Source of the DNA: Planctomycetota bacterium
GTDB taxonomy: Bacteria; Planctomycetota; B15-G4; JADJEK01
Direction: 5' to 3'
DNA: 64,000 bases
NCBI GenBank assembly: GCA_016709145.1
Contig: JADJEK010000002.1
Coordinates: forward strand, 772,782 to 836,781
This document shows positions 33,686 through 42,191 of the stretch, one piece after another (position 1 is the first letter of the stretch; every line of letters starts with the position of its first letter). The notes under the pieces were generated by a model. It did not search any database. It was not told where the DNA came from and saw only the letters and a list, made by a program, of their open reading frames with translations. Position numbers and translations under genes: made by a program.

Positions 33686-34837
33686 ATGCTCACGCCGTCG
33701 TCGTGGATCGTGCTCGTGTTCGCCATCACCGTTCCGATGCAAGTCGTGGCCGTCGACGGGACGGACAGCTTGCGAGCCGCTCTGCGCTCCGCGCGACCCG
33801 GGCAACGCATCGAGCTCGCGGCCGGCGAGTACGAAGCGTTGTTCGTCTCCGGTCTCCGCGGCGAGCCCGACGCGCCCATCGTCGTCACGGCCGCCGACCG
33901 CGCGCATCCGCCCCGCTTCGTCGCCGGCGTCCACCTCTCGTCGATCGCGCACGTGACGCTGTCGGACCTCGTGATCGAGCGCGCGACCGCGAACGGACTG
34001 AACATCGACGACGGCGGCTCGATCACCGACGCGTCGCACCACGTGATGCTCGAACGGCTCGTCGTCCGCGACTGCGGCGGGCGCGGCAACGAAGACGGGA
34101 TCAAGCTGTCGGGCGTCGACGACCTGGCGATCACGGAGTGCACCATCGAACGCTGGGGCCGCGGCGGCTCGGGGATCGACATGGTCGGCTGCCATCGCGT
34201 CGACGTCACCGCGTGCACGTTGCGGGACCTCGAGGACACGCCGGCCGCGAGCGGGATCCAATGCAAAGGCGGATCGAGCGACGTCGCGATCCGCCTTTGT
34301 CGGTTCGATCACGCCGGACAGCGCGCGATCAACGCCGGCGGGTCGACCGGCGAAGCGTTCTTCCGACCACACGACGCGAACTACGAAGCGAAGGCCGTCG
34401 TCGTCGAAGGCTGCACGTTCGTCGGCTCGTTGACCCCGATCGCGTGCGTCGGCGTCGACGGCGTGACGATCCGCTTCAACACGATCGTGACGCCGAGCAA
34501 ATGGGTCGTGCGCATCCTGCAAGAGTCGACCGGCGAGCGCTTCGTTCCGAGCCGCGGGGGTTCGTTCACCGACAACTTGATCGTCTACGACGGTGGCGCG
34601 GTTCGCGAAGTCGTCAACGTCGGCCCGGGGACGGAGCCGCTGTCGTTCACGTTCGCGCGCAACCATTGGTACCGCCGCGATGACGCGAAGCGCTCGGTGC
34701 CGACGCTGCCGACCCCCGAGGTCGACGCGCGCGGCGGCGAGGATCCCCGCCTCCGCCCCGATCCGTTCGACGGGGTCGAGGACGCGAGTCCGGTGGCGAC
34801 CGTCGGGGCACACGCGTTCGTCGACGCGGAACACTGA
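33686..34837 (+). CDS. Secreted right-handed beta-helix protein
   Basis: The 383-residue protein has a signal peptide (core about 7-20) followed by S-L-R-A-A-L-R-S-A-R-P-G-Q-R-I-E-L, the entry coil typical of pectin-lyase-like proteins, and then regular coils with I-V-V-T-A, V-T-L-S-D-L-V-I-E and D-G-I-K-L-S-G-V-D-D-L motifs, consistent with a parallel beta-helix of the PF13229 type. The C-terminal 60 residues describe a P-D-P-F-D-G cap. A role as polysaccharide lyase or chondroitinase-like enzyme is possible, but no catalytic residues can be assigned by eye. It diverges from the sigma factor gene and converges with the Rmt-like gene; a small C/G hairpin lies between at 34840-34855. Confidence 0.8.
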   Translation: MLTPSSWIVLVFAITVPMQVVAVDGTDSLRAALRSARPGQRIELAAGEYEALFVSGLRGEPDAPIVVTAADRAHPPRFVAGVHLSSIAHVTLSDLVIERATANGLNIDDGGSITDASHHVMLERLVVRDCGGRGNEDGIKLSGVDDLAITECTIERWGRGGSGIDMVGCHRVDVTACTLRDLEDTPAASGIQCKGGSSDVAIRLCRFDHAGQRAINAGGSTGEAFFRPHDANYEAKAVVVEGCTFVGSLTPIACVGVDGVTIRFNTIVTPSKWVVRILQESTGERFVPSRGGSFTDNLIVYDGGAVREVVNVGPGTEPLSFTFARNHWYRRDDAKRSVPTLPTPEVDARGGEDPRLRPDPFDGVEDASPVATVGAHAFVDAEH

Positions 34838-34873
34838 TCTCCGGCCGACGCCGGAACCGACGCGAATACGCGC

Positions 34874-35692
34874 CTACTCGCGAAGCGATTCGGAGCGGGA
34901 ACGCCAGACGTACACGAGCTCGGTCGGACAGTCGATGCGTACGGGTTCGACCGCGAGTTCCGCGGCCCATCGCGCCATCGTCTCCGAGTACTGCGCGCGC
35001 ATGCCTTTGTCGCGACCGCCGAGTGACTCGATCGGGAACGACACGACGACGAACCGAGCTCGCACCGCACGCAACACGCGCAACGCACCGCCGCGCTCCT
35101 GACGTTCGAGACACGGCAGAACCTTCAGCAGGAACGCGACGTCGGCGGGCTCGTCGGGTGCGTCGACGAGGACGTCTTGCACTCGTGCGGTGCGTGGCCG
35201 ACCGACGTGTTCGAGGAACGTGTCGATCGCGTCGATCAACGCGCCATCGAGATCACGCGGCAGATACATCGCATCGGGAGCGAGTCCCATCCACGGCCAT
35301 TGGAACGGTTGGTGCCCGCACGCGAGATCGAGCACGACGTGCGGTGAGCCGGTGAACGCGAACACGTCGCGATAGAACGCGTCGACGTCGGCGATGCGCT
35401 CGGCGGTCGACGCGTGCATCCGCAACAGCTCGCGGCACGCCGCTTCGAAGCGCTCGCGATCGTCGACCGACGGCAGCTCGCGGACGCGTCGCGCGAGTGC
35501 CGCGGCGTCGTGCGCGCGATAGGCGCCGAAGACCTGATGAAGTCGCCGCTTCGCGGCCTTCTCGGCGTCCGCGTCCTTCGTGTGACGGCGCACGGCGTCG
35601 ATCGCGATCCGCTCCAGCGTCGACCGCGCGAGGCCGGAGTACTTCCGGCTCTCGGCGAGGCGGCGGACGATCGCGTCGACGCGATCGTTCAC
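34874..35692 (-). CDS. 16S rRNA (guanine-N7)-methyltransferase homologue, ArmA/Rmt/FmrO type
   Basis: The 272-residue product from the GTG at 35692 follows the Rmt family along its length. N-terminal helical domain with K-Y-S-G-L near residue 17 and R-L-H-Q-V-F-G-A-Y near 50; then H-A-S-T-A-E-R near 92; SAM-binding V-L-D-L-A-C-G-H-Q-P near 118; Q-D-V-L near 163; L-L-K-V-L-P-C-L-E-R-Q near 178; V-V-S-F-P-I-E-S-L-G-G-R near 207; and T-E-L-V-Y near the end. In characterised members these residues form the methyltransferase that modifies G1405 of 16S rRNA and confers high-level aminoglycoside resistance. Here the gene overlaps tgt by GTGA and ends a central-metabolism operon, so a housekeeping or intrinsic role is plausible. 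Activity is inferred. Confidence 0.88.
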   Translation of the reverse strand: MNDRVDAIVRRLAESRKYSGLARSTLERIAIDAVRRHTKDADAEKAAKRRLHQVFGAYRAHDAAALARRVRELPSVDDRERFEAACRELLRMHASTAERIADVDAFYRDVFAFTGSPHVVLDLACGHQPFQWPWMGLAPDAMYLPRDLDGALIDAIDTFLEHVGRPRTARVQDVLVDAPDEPADVAFLLKVLPCLERQERGGALRVLRAVRARFVVVSFPIESLGGRDKGMRAQYSETMARWAAELAVEPVRIDCPTELVYVWRSRSESLRE

Positions 35693-36789
35693 GACGACTT
35701 CGCGCGCAGCGCGTGCATCAAGCGAACGTACGCACGCAAGTTGTGGATCGTCGCCAGCCGCCCCGCCACGGTCTCGCCGATCGCGAACAGATGGCGCAAG
35801 TAACCGCGCGAGTAACGCGCGCACGTCGAGCAATCGCAACCCGCGTCGATCGGACCATCGGCGTCGAAGTGTTTGTCGTCCTTCACGTACACGTACGACG
35901 ACGGCTTCGACGCCGTGCGGATCGCGGCATCGAGATCGGGATCGAGCGCGTAGAGCCGCCCCATGCGCGCATCGCGCGTCGGCAGAACGCAATCGAACAG
36001 GTCGTACCCGAGCGCGTGCGTGCGGACGATGCTCTCGAGCTTGCCGATGCCGAGCGCGTGCTTCGGCGCGTCCGGTGGCAACGACTCGGAGGTCAAGCCG
36101 ACGGCATCGAGCAAGCGGCCTTCGTCGTCGACCGGCCAACCGCCGTACGCGTAGCCTTCGAACCCGATCGCGACGAGTTCACCCGCGCAGCGCTTGCGCA
36201 ATTCCACCGACGTGCCGCCTTGGACGACCGCGAACAGCTTCGGCCGCTGCGCGGGATCGAGACGCTGCGCGCGCGTGAGGAACTCGGCGCGGCAGCGCTT
36301 CGCCCACTCGATCGTGTGGTCGACGCTCGCGCGCTGCGCGTCCTCGGGTTGATCCGGATGCGTGCATTCGTCGAGACAGAACATCAGGTCGGCGCCGAGA
36401 TCGAATTGCAGCTTGATGCACTGCTCGGGCGACAACGTGTGGCGCTCGTCGCCCTTGAAGCGGCGATACGCGAGTTCCTTGTTCGTGACGTGGACCGAAC
36501 CGCCTCGGGATCGCGCCAGCGAGAACGCCTGGAAACCGCCCGAGTCGCTCGCGAGCGGCCGGTTCCAACGCATGAAGCGATGCACACCGCCGGCGCGCTC
36601 GACGACCGAGATCCCTGGCTCGTGCCGCAGATGCAGAGTGTTGACCACGCACGCGGCGATGCCGATCGCTTCGAGATCGGCCGAGTCGAGACAACGCACC
36701 ACGCCGCGAGTCGCGTCCGGCAGGAACGCCGGAAGGTGGAGGTCGCCGTGCGCGGTCGCGAGGGCGCGGACCATCGAACCCCGAGTCAC
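35689..36789 (-). CDS. tgt: Queuine tRNA-ribosyltransferase
   Basis: Tgt exchanges guanine 34 of GUN-anticodon tRNAs for a queuosine precursor. The 366-residue protein shows the substrate-binding A-S-D-S-G-G-F-Q motif, the V-V-Q-G-G box, the Y-A-Y-G-G-W variant of the usual G-G-L loop, the catalytic D-C-V-L-P-T-R-D-A-R-M-G region and the zinc-binding C-D-C-x-x-C plus downstream His. The GTG at 36789 overlaps the accD stop by 4 nt, and an ATG at 36774 is an alternative. The GTGA overlap at its end couples it to the Rmt-like gene. No queuosine biosynthesis genes are nearby. The Gly-Gly-Trp in place of Gly-Gly-Leu is a small deviation that may affect the base preference. Confidence 0.95.
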   Translation of the reverse strand: MTRGSMVRALATAHGDLHLPAFLPDATRGVVRCLDSADLEAIGIAACVVNTLHLRHEPGISVVERAGGVHRFMRWNRPLASDSGGFQAFSLARSRGGSVHVTNKELAYRRFKGDERHTLSPEQCIKLQFDLGADLMFCLDECTHPDQPEDAQRASVDHTIEWAKRCRAEFLTRAQRLDPAQRPKLFAVVQGGTSVELRKRCAGELVAIGFEGYAYGGWPVDDEGRLLDAVGLTSESLPPDAPKHALGIGKLESIVRTHALGYDLFDCVLPTRDARMGRLYALDPDLDAAIRTASKPSSYVYVKDDKHFDADGPIDAGCDCSTCARYSRGYLRHLFAIGETVAGRLATIHNLRAYVRLMHALRAKSS

Positions 36790-37772
36790 TTCTTCTTCTT
36801 CTTCTTCTCGTCCTTGCCGGCTTCGGCGCCTTCTTCCGCGGGCAGTCGCGAACCGGACTTGTCCTTCGCGGCCTTCTCCGCCTTGTCGCTGCTGTCGTGA
36901 CCGTTCGTGCTCGCTTCGAAGCGCGGCCGCGCCGGCGCGACGATCTGTTCGGGCGCGACGGGCACGAGGTACTCGAACAGGCGGAACAACGTCTGCGGGA
37001 TCTCGTCGCGGCGCACGATGCGGTCGAGTTGGCCGCGCGACAGCAGGAACTCCGAGCGCTGGAAGCCCTCGGGCAGTTCCTGGCGGATCGTGTTCTGGAT
37101 CACGCGCGGGCCCGCGAAGCCGATCAGCGCGTTCGGCTCGGCGAGGATCACGTCGGCCATCGTCGCGAACGAGGCCGTGACGCCGCCCGTGGTCGGATCG
37201 GTCAGGATCGAGACGTAGAGGCCACCGGCGTCCGCGAACCGCGCGAGCGCCGCGCAGGTCTTCGCCATCTGCATGAGCGACAACGCGCCTTCATGCATGC
37301 GTGCGCCGCCCGACGAGCAGACCAGCACCAGTGGCACCCTGCGCTCGAGCGCCATCTCGACGGCGATCGTCACTTTCTCGCCGACGACGACGCCCATCGA
37401 GCCGCCGAGGAATTGGAAGTTCATGACGCCGAGCACGCACTCGCGTCCGAGCACGCGGCCGTAACCGATCGTCATCGCTTCGAGTCGACCGGCCTTCTTC
37501 GCGGTGGCTTTGAGCTTGTCGCCGTAGCTGCCCTTGTCGACGAACTGCAAACGGTCGACCGGCGCGAGGTCGGTGTAGAGCTCGTCGAACGTGTCGACGT
37601 CGCACGTGAACAACACGCGCTCGTCCACGGTCGTGTTCATGTGGAACGAGCACTTCTTGCAGATCTTGAAGTTCTCGAGCAGCTCCTTGCTGAAGATCAT
37701 TTCGCCGCAGCTCGGACACTTGGTCCAAAGCCCGCCGGGCATGTCCTTCTTGCGGAACCGGACCCAAGCCAC
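36786..37772 (-). CDS. accD: Acetyl-CoA carboxylase carboxyltransferase subunit beta
   Basis: AccD is the zinc-containing beta subunit of the carboxyltransferase in fatty-acid synthesis. The protein has 328 residues. The N-terminal four-Cys zinc ribbon is visible (C-P-S-C ... C-K-K-C), as are the G-S-M-G-V-V-V-G-E oxyanion region, C-S-S-G-G-A-R-M-H-E-G and T-T-G-G-V-T-A-S-F. The C-terminal 40 residues are a charged, Lys-rich extension ending in six or more Lys, not found in typical AccD; the poly-Lys tail could interact with nucleic acid or acidic partners. It lies in an operon with rpe upstream and tgt downstream. Confidence 0.95.
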   Translation of the reverse strand: MAWVRFRKKDMPGGLWTKCPSCGEMIFSKELLENFKICKKCSFHMNTTVDERVLFTCDVDTFDELYTDLAPVDRLQFVDKGSYGDKLKATAKKAGRLEAMTIGYGRVLGRECVLGVMNFQFLGGSMGVVVGEKVTIAVEMALERRVPLVLVCSSGGARMHEGALSLMQMAKTCAALARFADAGGLYVSILTDPTTGGVTASFATMADVILAEPNALIGFAGPRVIQNTIRQELPEGFQRSEFLLSRGQLDRIVRRDEIPQTLFRLFEYLVPVAPEQIVAPARPRFEASTNGHDSSDKAEKAAKDKSGSRLPAEEGAEAGKDEKKKKKK

Positions 37773-37781
37773 TCGATCACC

Positions 37782-38450
37782 TCACGCAGGAAGGACGGGG
37801 AACGCGGCCGTCGCGAGCGCACGCAATTGCGCGATGCGGCCCGGAACGTCGCTGGCCCCGAAGATCGCCGAACCGGCGACGAACACGTTGCAACCCGCCG
37901 CCGCGGCAGCGCCGATCGTATCGGGCGCGATGCCGCCGTCGATCTCCACGTCGCCGTTGAACTTCCAATCGTGGCGCAGGATCTCGACCTTCTTCAGCAC
38001 GTCGGCGATGAACGACTGACCGCCGAAGCCCGGGAACACGGACATCACGAGCACGAGATCGAGCGCGGCGCGATACGGCTTCAAACGCTCGATCGGCGTG
38101 TCGGGGTTGATGGCCATGCCGACGCGCTTCTTGCGCTTCTTCACGTACTCGATCACGCCGGCCGGATAGTCCGGCGCTTCGACGTGGAACGTGTACGTGT
38201 CGGCGCCCGCATCGAGGTACGCCGGCGCGAACTTCAGCGGATCGGTGATCATCACGTGCACGTCGAGCGGCTTGGTCGCGACGCGCTTGATCATCGTGAT
38301 GACCGGCGGGCCGAGCGTGAGGTTCGGCACGAAATGGCCGTCCATCACGTCGACATGCAACTCGTCGGCACCGGCCGCCTCGACCTTCTTCACTTCGTCG
38401 CCGATGCGCGCGAAGTCACACGAAAGCAGCGATGGTGCGATGCGGATCAA
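37782..38450 (-). CDS. rpe: Ribulose-phosphate 3-epimerase
   Basis: The 222-residue protein is of normal length for Rpe, a TIM-barrel enzyme of the pentose-phosphate pathway that interconverts ribulose-5-phosphate and xylulose-5-phosphate. Family motifs in order: I-A-P-S-L-L-S-C-D-F near the start, H-V-D-V-M-D-G-H-F-V-P-N, D-V-H-V-M-I, V-M-S-V-F-P-G-F-G-G-Q-S-F and E-I-D-G-G-I. The start overlaps the pgk stop by 4 nt (ATGA), so translation is coupled. accD follows 9 nt after the stop. Confidence 0.96.
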   Translation of the reverse strand: MIRIAPSLLSCDFARIGDEVKKVEAAGADELHVDVMDGHFVPNLTLGPPVITMIKRVATKPLDVHVMITDPLKFAPAYLDAGADTYTFHVEAPDYPAGVIEYVKKRKKRVGMAINPDTPIERLKPYRAALDLVLVMSVFPGFGGQSFIADVLKKVEILRHDWKFNGDVEIDGGIAPDTIGAAAAAGCNVFVAGSAIFGASDVPGRIAQLRALATAAFPVLPA

Positions 38451-39637
38451 ACCGCGGCTTCCTCGAGCACCGCGATGCCGGGCAGCTTCTGCCCCTCGAG
38501 CATCTCGAGCGACGCGCCACCGCCGGTGGACACGTGCGCGAAGCGTTCGGTCAGATCGAACTTCGCCGCGGCCGCCGCCGAATCGCCGCCACCGACGACC
38601 GTGCAGCCGCCGTTCTCGGCGATCGCTTCACCGACACTCCACGTTCCCGCCGCGAACGCCGACCACTCGAACACGCCCATCGGGCCGTTCCAGATCACGG
38701 TCTTCGCCTGCTGGATCTCGGCGCTGTACAGCGCGATCGTCTTCGGGCCGATGTCGAGCCCCATCCAACCGTCGGGGATGTCGCCATCGACGGTCTTGCT
38801 GGGCGCGCGTTCGTCGAAGCGCTCGGCGACCTCGTGATCGATCGGCAGCAGGAACTTCACCTTGCGTGCCTTGGCGAGGTTCAGGATCTCCTTCGCCACG
38901 TCGAGGATGTCGCGCTCGACGCGCGACGCGCCGATGCGGCGGCCTTCGGCCAGCATCAGCGTGTACGCCATCGCGCCGCCGACCAGCACGACGTCGACCT
39001 TCTCGACCAGGTTCTTCAACACCGGGATCTTGTCGGAGACCTTGGCGCCGCCGAGCACGGCGACGTAGGGCTTTTCCGGGTTGGTCAGGATGCGATGGAA
39101 GTACTCGACTTCCTTCATCATCAGCAGCCCAGCCGCTGCCTTGCCTTTCATGAGCTGCACCACGCCATGCGTCGACGCATGCGCGCGATGCGCGGTCCCG
39201 AACGCATCGTTGACGTAGAGATCACCGAGACGCGCGAGCTTGGCCGCGAACTCGGGGTCGTTCTTCTCTTCGCCGGATTCGAACCGCACGTTCTCGAGCA
39301 TCGCGACGTCGCCGGGCTTCAGCGCCTTGATGCCGGCTTCGACCTTGTCGCCGACCACTTCGTCGAACTTCACGACCTTGGTGTCGAGCAATTGCTCGAG
39401 CTTCTTCGCGACCGGAGTCAACCGCAGCGAATCCTGCACGCCGCCCTTCGGGCGACCGAGATGCGACATCAGGATCGGGATGCCGCCCTTCTCGCGGATC
39501 TTGCGGATCGTCGGCAAGGCCTCACGGATGCGCAGGTCGTCCGTGACTTCGCCGAACTCCAACGGAACGTTGAAGTCGACGCGTACGAGGACGCGTTTGC
39601 CCCGGAAATCGAGGTCATCGAGGGTGAGGATCTTCAT
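38447..39637 (-). CDS. pgk: Phosphoglycerate kinase
   Basis: The 396-residue protein catalyses the ATP-forming step of glycolysis, 1,3-bisphosphoglycerate to 3-phosphoglycerate. Motifs: R-V-D-F-N-V-P-L near residue 20, S-H-L-G-R-P-K-G near 60, N-D-A-F-G-T-A-H-R-A-H near 165, V-A-V-L-G-G-A-K-V, and the C-terminal G-G-G-D-S-A-A-A. The frame is open a long way upstream through the gap gene, but the ATG at 39637 gives the family N-terminus. It lies 11 nt behind gap and overlaps rpe. Confidence 0.96.
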   Translation of the reverse strand: MKILTLDDLDFRGKRVLVRVDFNVPLEFGEVTDDLRIREALPTIRKIREKGGIPILMSHLGRPKGGVQDSLRLTPVAKKLEQLLDTKVVKFDEVVGDKVEAGIKALKPGDVAMLENVRFESGEEKNDPEFAAKLARLGDLYVNDAFGTAHRAHASTHGVVQLMKGKAAAGLLMMKEVEYFHRILTNPEKPYVAVLGGAKVSDKIPVLKNLVEKVDVVLVGGAMAYTLMLAEGRRIGASRVERDILDVAKEILNLAKARKVKFLLPIDHEVAERFDERAPSKTVDGDIPDGWMGLDIGPKTIALYSAEIQQAKTVIWNGPMGVFEWSAFAAGTWSVGEAIAENGGCTVVGGGDSAAAAAKFDLTERFAHVSTGGGASLEMLEGQKLPGIAVLEEAAV

Positions 39638-39648
39638 GCGCGTCTGGC

Positions 39649-40653
39649 TCACTTCAGGTTGTGGGCGTAGGCGATCAGGTCGCAGACGCGGGCCGAATAG
39701 CCCCACTCGTTGTCGTACCAGGACACGACCTTCGCCAGGCGCGGTCCCATCACCATCGTCGAGTCGGCGTCGAACACCGACGAACGCGCGTCGCCGATGA
39801 TGTCCGACGACACGATCGGATCGGTCGTGTACCCGAGCACGCCCTTCATCGGGCCCTCGGCCGCTGCCTTCATCGCGGCGTTGATCGCGTCCTTCGTGAC
39901 GTCCTTCTTCAAGACGACCGTCAGATCGACGACCGAGCCGTTGACGACCGGCACGCGCATCGCGGTGCCGTCGAGCTTGCCCTTCAATTCCGGGATCACC
40001 TTGCCGACGGCACGTGCGGCGCCCGTCGTCGTCGGGATGATGTTCTGGGCCGCGGCGCGCGCGCGACGCAGATCCTTGTGGATCTGGTCGGCGGTGTTCT
40101 GATCGTTCGTGTACGCGTGCACCGTCGTCATCAAGCCGTGCTCGATGCCGAAAGCGTCGTTCAGGACCTTGGCGATCGGCGCGAGGCAGTTCGTCGTGCA
40201 GGAGGCGTTCGAAATGATGCGGTGGTCGGCCTTCAACGCCTTCTCGTTGACGCCCATCACGATGGTCGCGTCGATCTCGTCCTTGGCCGGAACGGTCAGG
40301 ATGACCTTCGGCGCGCCGGCGTCGATGTGCTTCTGGCAACCGGCGCGATCGGCGAACACGCCGGTCGACTCGACCACGAAGTCGACCTTCATGTCCTTCC
40401 ACGGCAGCTTGGTCGGGTCCTTCTCGGCCGTGACCTTCACGTGGCGGGTGCCGACCTTGAAGCCACCGTCGACGACTTCGACCGCGTGCTTGAAGCGGCC
40501 GGCGACGGTGTCGTACTTCAGCAGGTGCGCGAGCGACGGTGGCGGAGCGAGGTCGTTCAGCGCGACGACTTCGAAGCGCGGATCGTCTTCCATCAGCCGG
40601 AACACCATGCGCCCAATGCGGCCGAACCCGTTGATCGCGACCCGAATCGACAT
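39649..40653 (-). CDS. gap: Glyceraldehyde-3-phosphate dehydrogenase, type I
   Basis: The 334-residue protein oxidises glyceraldehyde-3-phosphate with NAD(P). The Rossmann motif I-N-G-F-G-R-I-G-R is at residues 8-16, the catalytic Cys region S-N-A-S-C-T-T-N-C-L near 150, and the C-terminal W-Y-D-N-E-W-G-Y-S near 310. ATG at 40653 gives the family N-terminus. It is the first gene of the operon gap-pgk-rpe-accD-tgt-rmt-like; its promoter should lie in the 45 nt shared with the diverging tilS gene or just inside tilS. Confidence 0.97.
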   Translation of the reverse strand: MSIRVAINGFGRIGRMVFRLMEDDPRFEVVALNDLAPPPSLAHLLKYDTVAGRFKHAVEVVDGGFKVGTRHVKVTAEKDPTKLPWKDMKVDFVVESTGVFADRAGCQKHIDAGAPKVILTVPAKDEIDATIVMGVNEKALKADHRIISNASCTTNCLAPIAKVLNDAFGIEHGLMTTVHAYTNDQNTADQIHKDLRRARAAAQNIIPTTTGAARAVGKVIPELKGKLDGTAMRVPVVNGSVVDLTVVLKKDVTKDAINAAMKAAAEGPMKGVLGYTTDPIVSSDIIGDARSSVFDADSTMVMGPRLAKVVSWYDNEWGYSARVCDLIAYAHNLK

Positions 40654-40698
40654 GTCGTTGCACTCCGTGGGTTCCGGACGGCAAGTCCGAAGCCTCAA

Positions 40699-42189
40699 AT
40701 GCGTCCGTCTTTACGTCAGTCCAAGCTCCGAAGGTCGGAGGAACGCGGGATTCTAGTCGGCCGGCCGGAGCTTTCAACACTGGTGCAGCAAGCCGCGGGT
40801 GCGGCCCTTTGGCGCGAAGCCAGCCGTCACCGCGGCCCGATCGTCGTCGCCGTGTCGGGCGGGATGGACTCCGTCCTGCTGTTGCATGCCCTGGTCGAGG
40901 CCCGCGCCGCGTCGTGGCCGGCCCAGACCTCGGCATCCCACCCGCTGGCCGAATTCGGCCCCCCGGAGGTGATTTGCGCCCACGTCCATCACGGCGTCCG
41001 CGGTGACGCCGCGGCTGCCGACGCGGCGTTCGTCGAACGTTTGGCAACGGATCTCGGCGTTCGCTACGTGCGACTGGATGCCGACCCAGCCCGGGTGTGG
41101 AAACGAGGCGTCGCGTCGGAAGGACGTCTGCGCTCCGAGCGCTACCGCGTGCTCGGTGAACTCGCGGCCGCGCGCGGCTGTGGCTCGGTCTTCGTCGCCC
41201 ATCACCGCGACGACCGCGTCGAGAGCATCGTGCTCGCCGCGACGCGCGGCGCGGGATTGCGGGGGCTCGCGGGGATGCCGCGGCGGCGACCCCTGCATGC
41301 GAACGATCCGGCCGGGCCGTGGCTCGTGCGCCCGTGGTTCGATCTGGCGCGCGAGACGCTGCGCGCGGAAGCACAGCGCCGCGCGCTGCGCTGGTGCGAG
41401 GACGCGACCAATGCCGATCTCGGGCCGCGCCGCAACCGCGTGCGCCACGTCGTGCTCCCGCGCCTGCGCGTCGATCTCGGCGCCGCGATCGACGATCGCC
41501 TCGTGCGCTTGTCCAGAGTCGCGCGCGTACTCGCGCGTCGGGCGTCGCGGTCGATCGACCCGGACGACGGCGACGCCGTCCACGCGCGCTGCGAGGCACT
41601 GGCCGGGATCCCGATCCGCAAGCACGCGTCGCTGCGCATCCAGGAACTCGTCGCGACGCGAGCCTCCGGCTCGGTCGACCTCGCGCCGGGCGTTCGCGTG
41701 CGCGTCCGCGACGGTGGGCTCGACGTCGAACGCGGCGAGCCTCCGATCGCTCGCGCCGAGATCCGCGTCCGCACGTTCGGAGAACGCGCCGCGCGCATCG
41801 TCGCGGCGCAACCGGCCTCGCGCCTGCGGGCCCGACTGCGCCTGCGTGGGTTCCTCTATCTCGACCTCGGCGGGTCGGAATCCGAGCTCAACGCCGCGGC
41901 CAACGCGCCACGCTTTCGGACGCGGGCACCTGGTGATCGCATCGATTGGCCCGGTCTCGCGCGCCCGGTTCGACTGAAGACCCTGTTCGCCAGTCACCAC
42001 GTCCCGCGCGCGTGGCGCGACCACCGCATCGTCGTCGACGTCGGCGGCAGGATCGCCGCGATCGAAGGGCTCGGAACCGCGGCGTGGGCCCGCGTCACCG
42101 TCGCCACGCGCACGCTGTTGCGCATCACGATCCGACGCAGCGACGACGCGCCACAGGCGCCATGGGCCGGACCGGCGCTACCTTCTTGA
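40699..42189 (+). CDS. tilS: tRNA(Ile)-lysidine synthase
   Basis: TilS converts C34 of the CAU-anticodon tRNA-Ile to lysidine, changing the amino-acid specificity. The PP-loop S-G-G-M-D-S is near residue 55 when starting at the ATG at 40699, and is followed by H-V-H-H-G-V-R, A-H-H-R-D-D (metal/ATP region), R-P-W-F-D and D-A-T-N. The C-terminal TilS_C-like domain with R-A-P-G-D-R-I near residue 425 is present. Start is uncertain: the frame is open upstream and a GTG near 40783 would remove 28 residues. Product of up to 496 residues. It diverges from gap with little room between them. Confidence 0.9.
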   Translation: MRPSLRQSKLRRSEERGILVGRPELSTLVQQAAGAALWREASRHRGPIVVAVSGGMDSVLLLHALVEARAASWPAQTSASHPLAEFGPPEVICAHVHHGVRGDAAAADAAFVERLATDLGVRYVRLDADPARVWKRGVASEGRLRSERYRVLGELAAARGCGSVFVAHHRDDRVESIVLAATRGAGLRGLAGMPRRRPLHANDPAGPWLVRPWFDLARETLRAEAQRRALRWCEDATNADLGPRRNRVRHVVLPRLRVDLGAAIDDRLVRLSRVARVLARRASRSIDPDDGDAVHARCEALAGIPIRKHASLRIQELVATRASGSVDLAPGVRVRVRDGGLDVERGEPPIARAEIRVRTFGERAARIVAAQPASRLRARLRLRGFLYLDLGGSESELNAAANAPRFRTRAPGDRIDWPGLARPVRLKTLFASHHVPRAWRDHRIVVDVGGRIAAIEGLGTAAWARVTVATRTLLRITIRRSDDAPQAPWAGPALPS

Positions 42190-42191
42190 CC

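Noticed and set aside
34840..34855. Hairpin between the beta-helix gene and the Rmt-like gene as terminator
   Set aside because: The stem is only 6 bp without a U-run; at this GC content such hairpins are expected by chance, so it is mentioned only in passing.
36897..38837. 646-residue plus-strand frame opposite accD, rpe and pgk
   Set aside because: It is the complement of confidently identified genes; composition is Arg/His/Asp-rich, as expected for an antisense frame in high-GC DNA.
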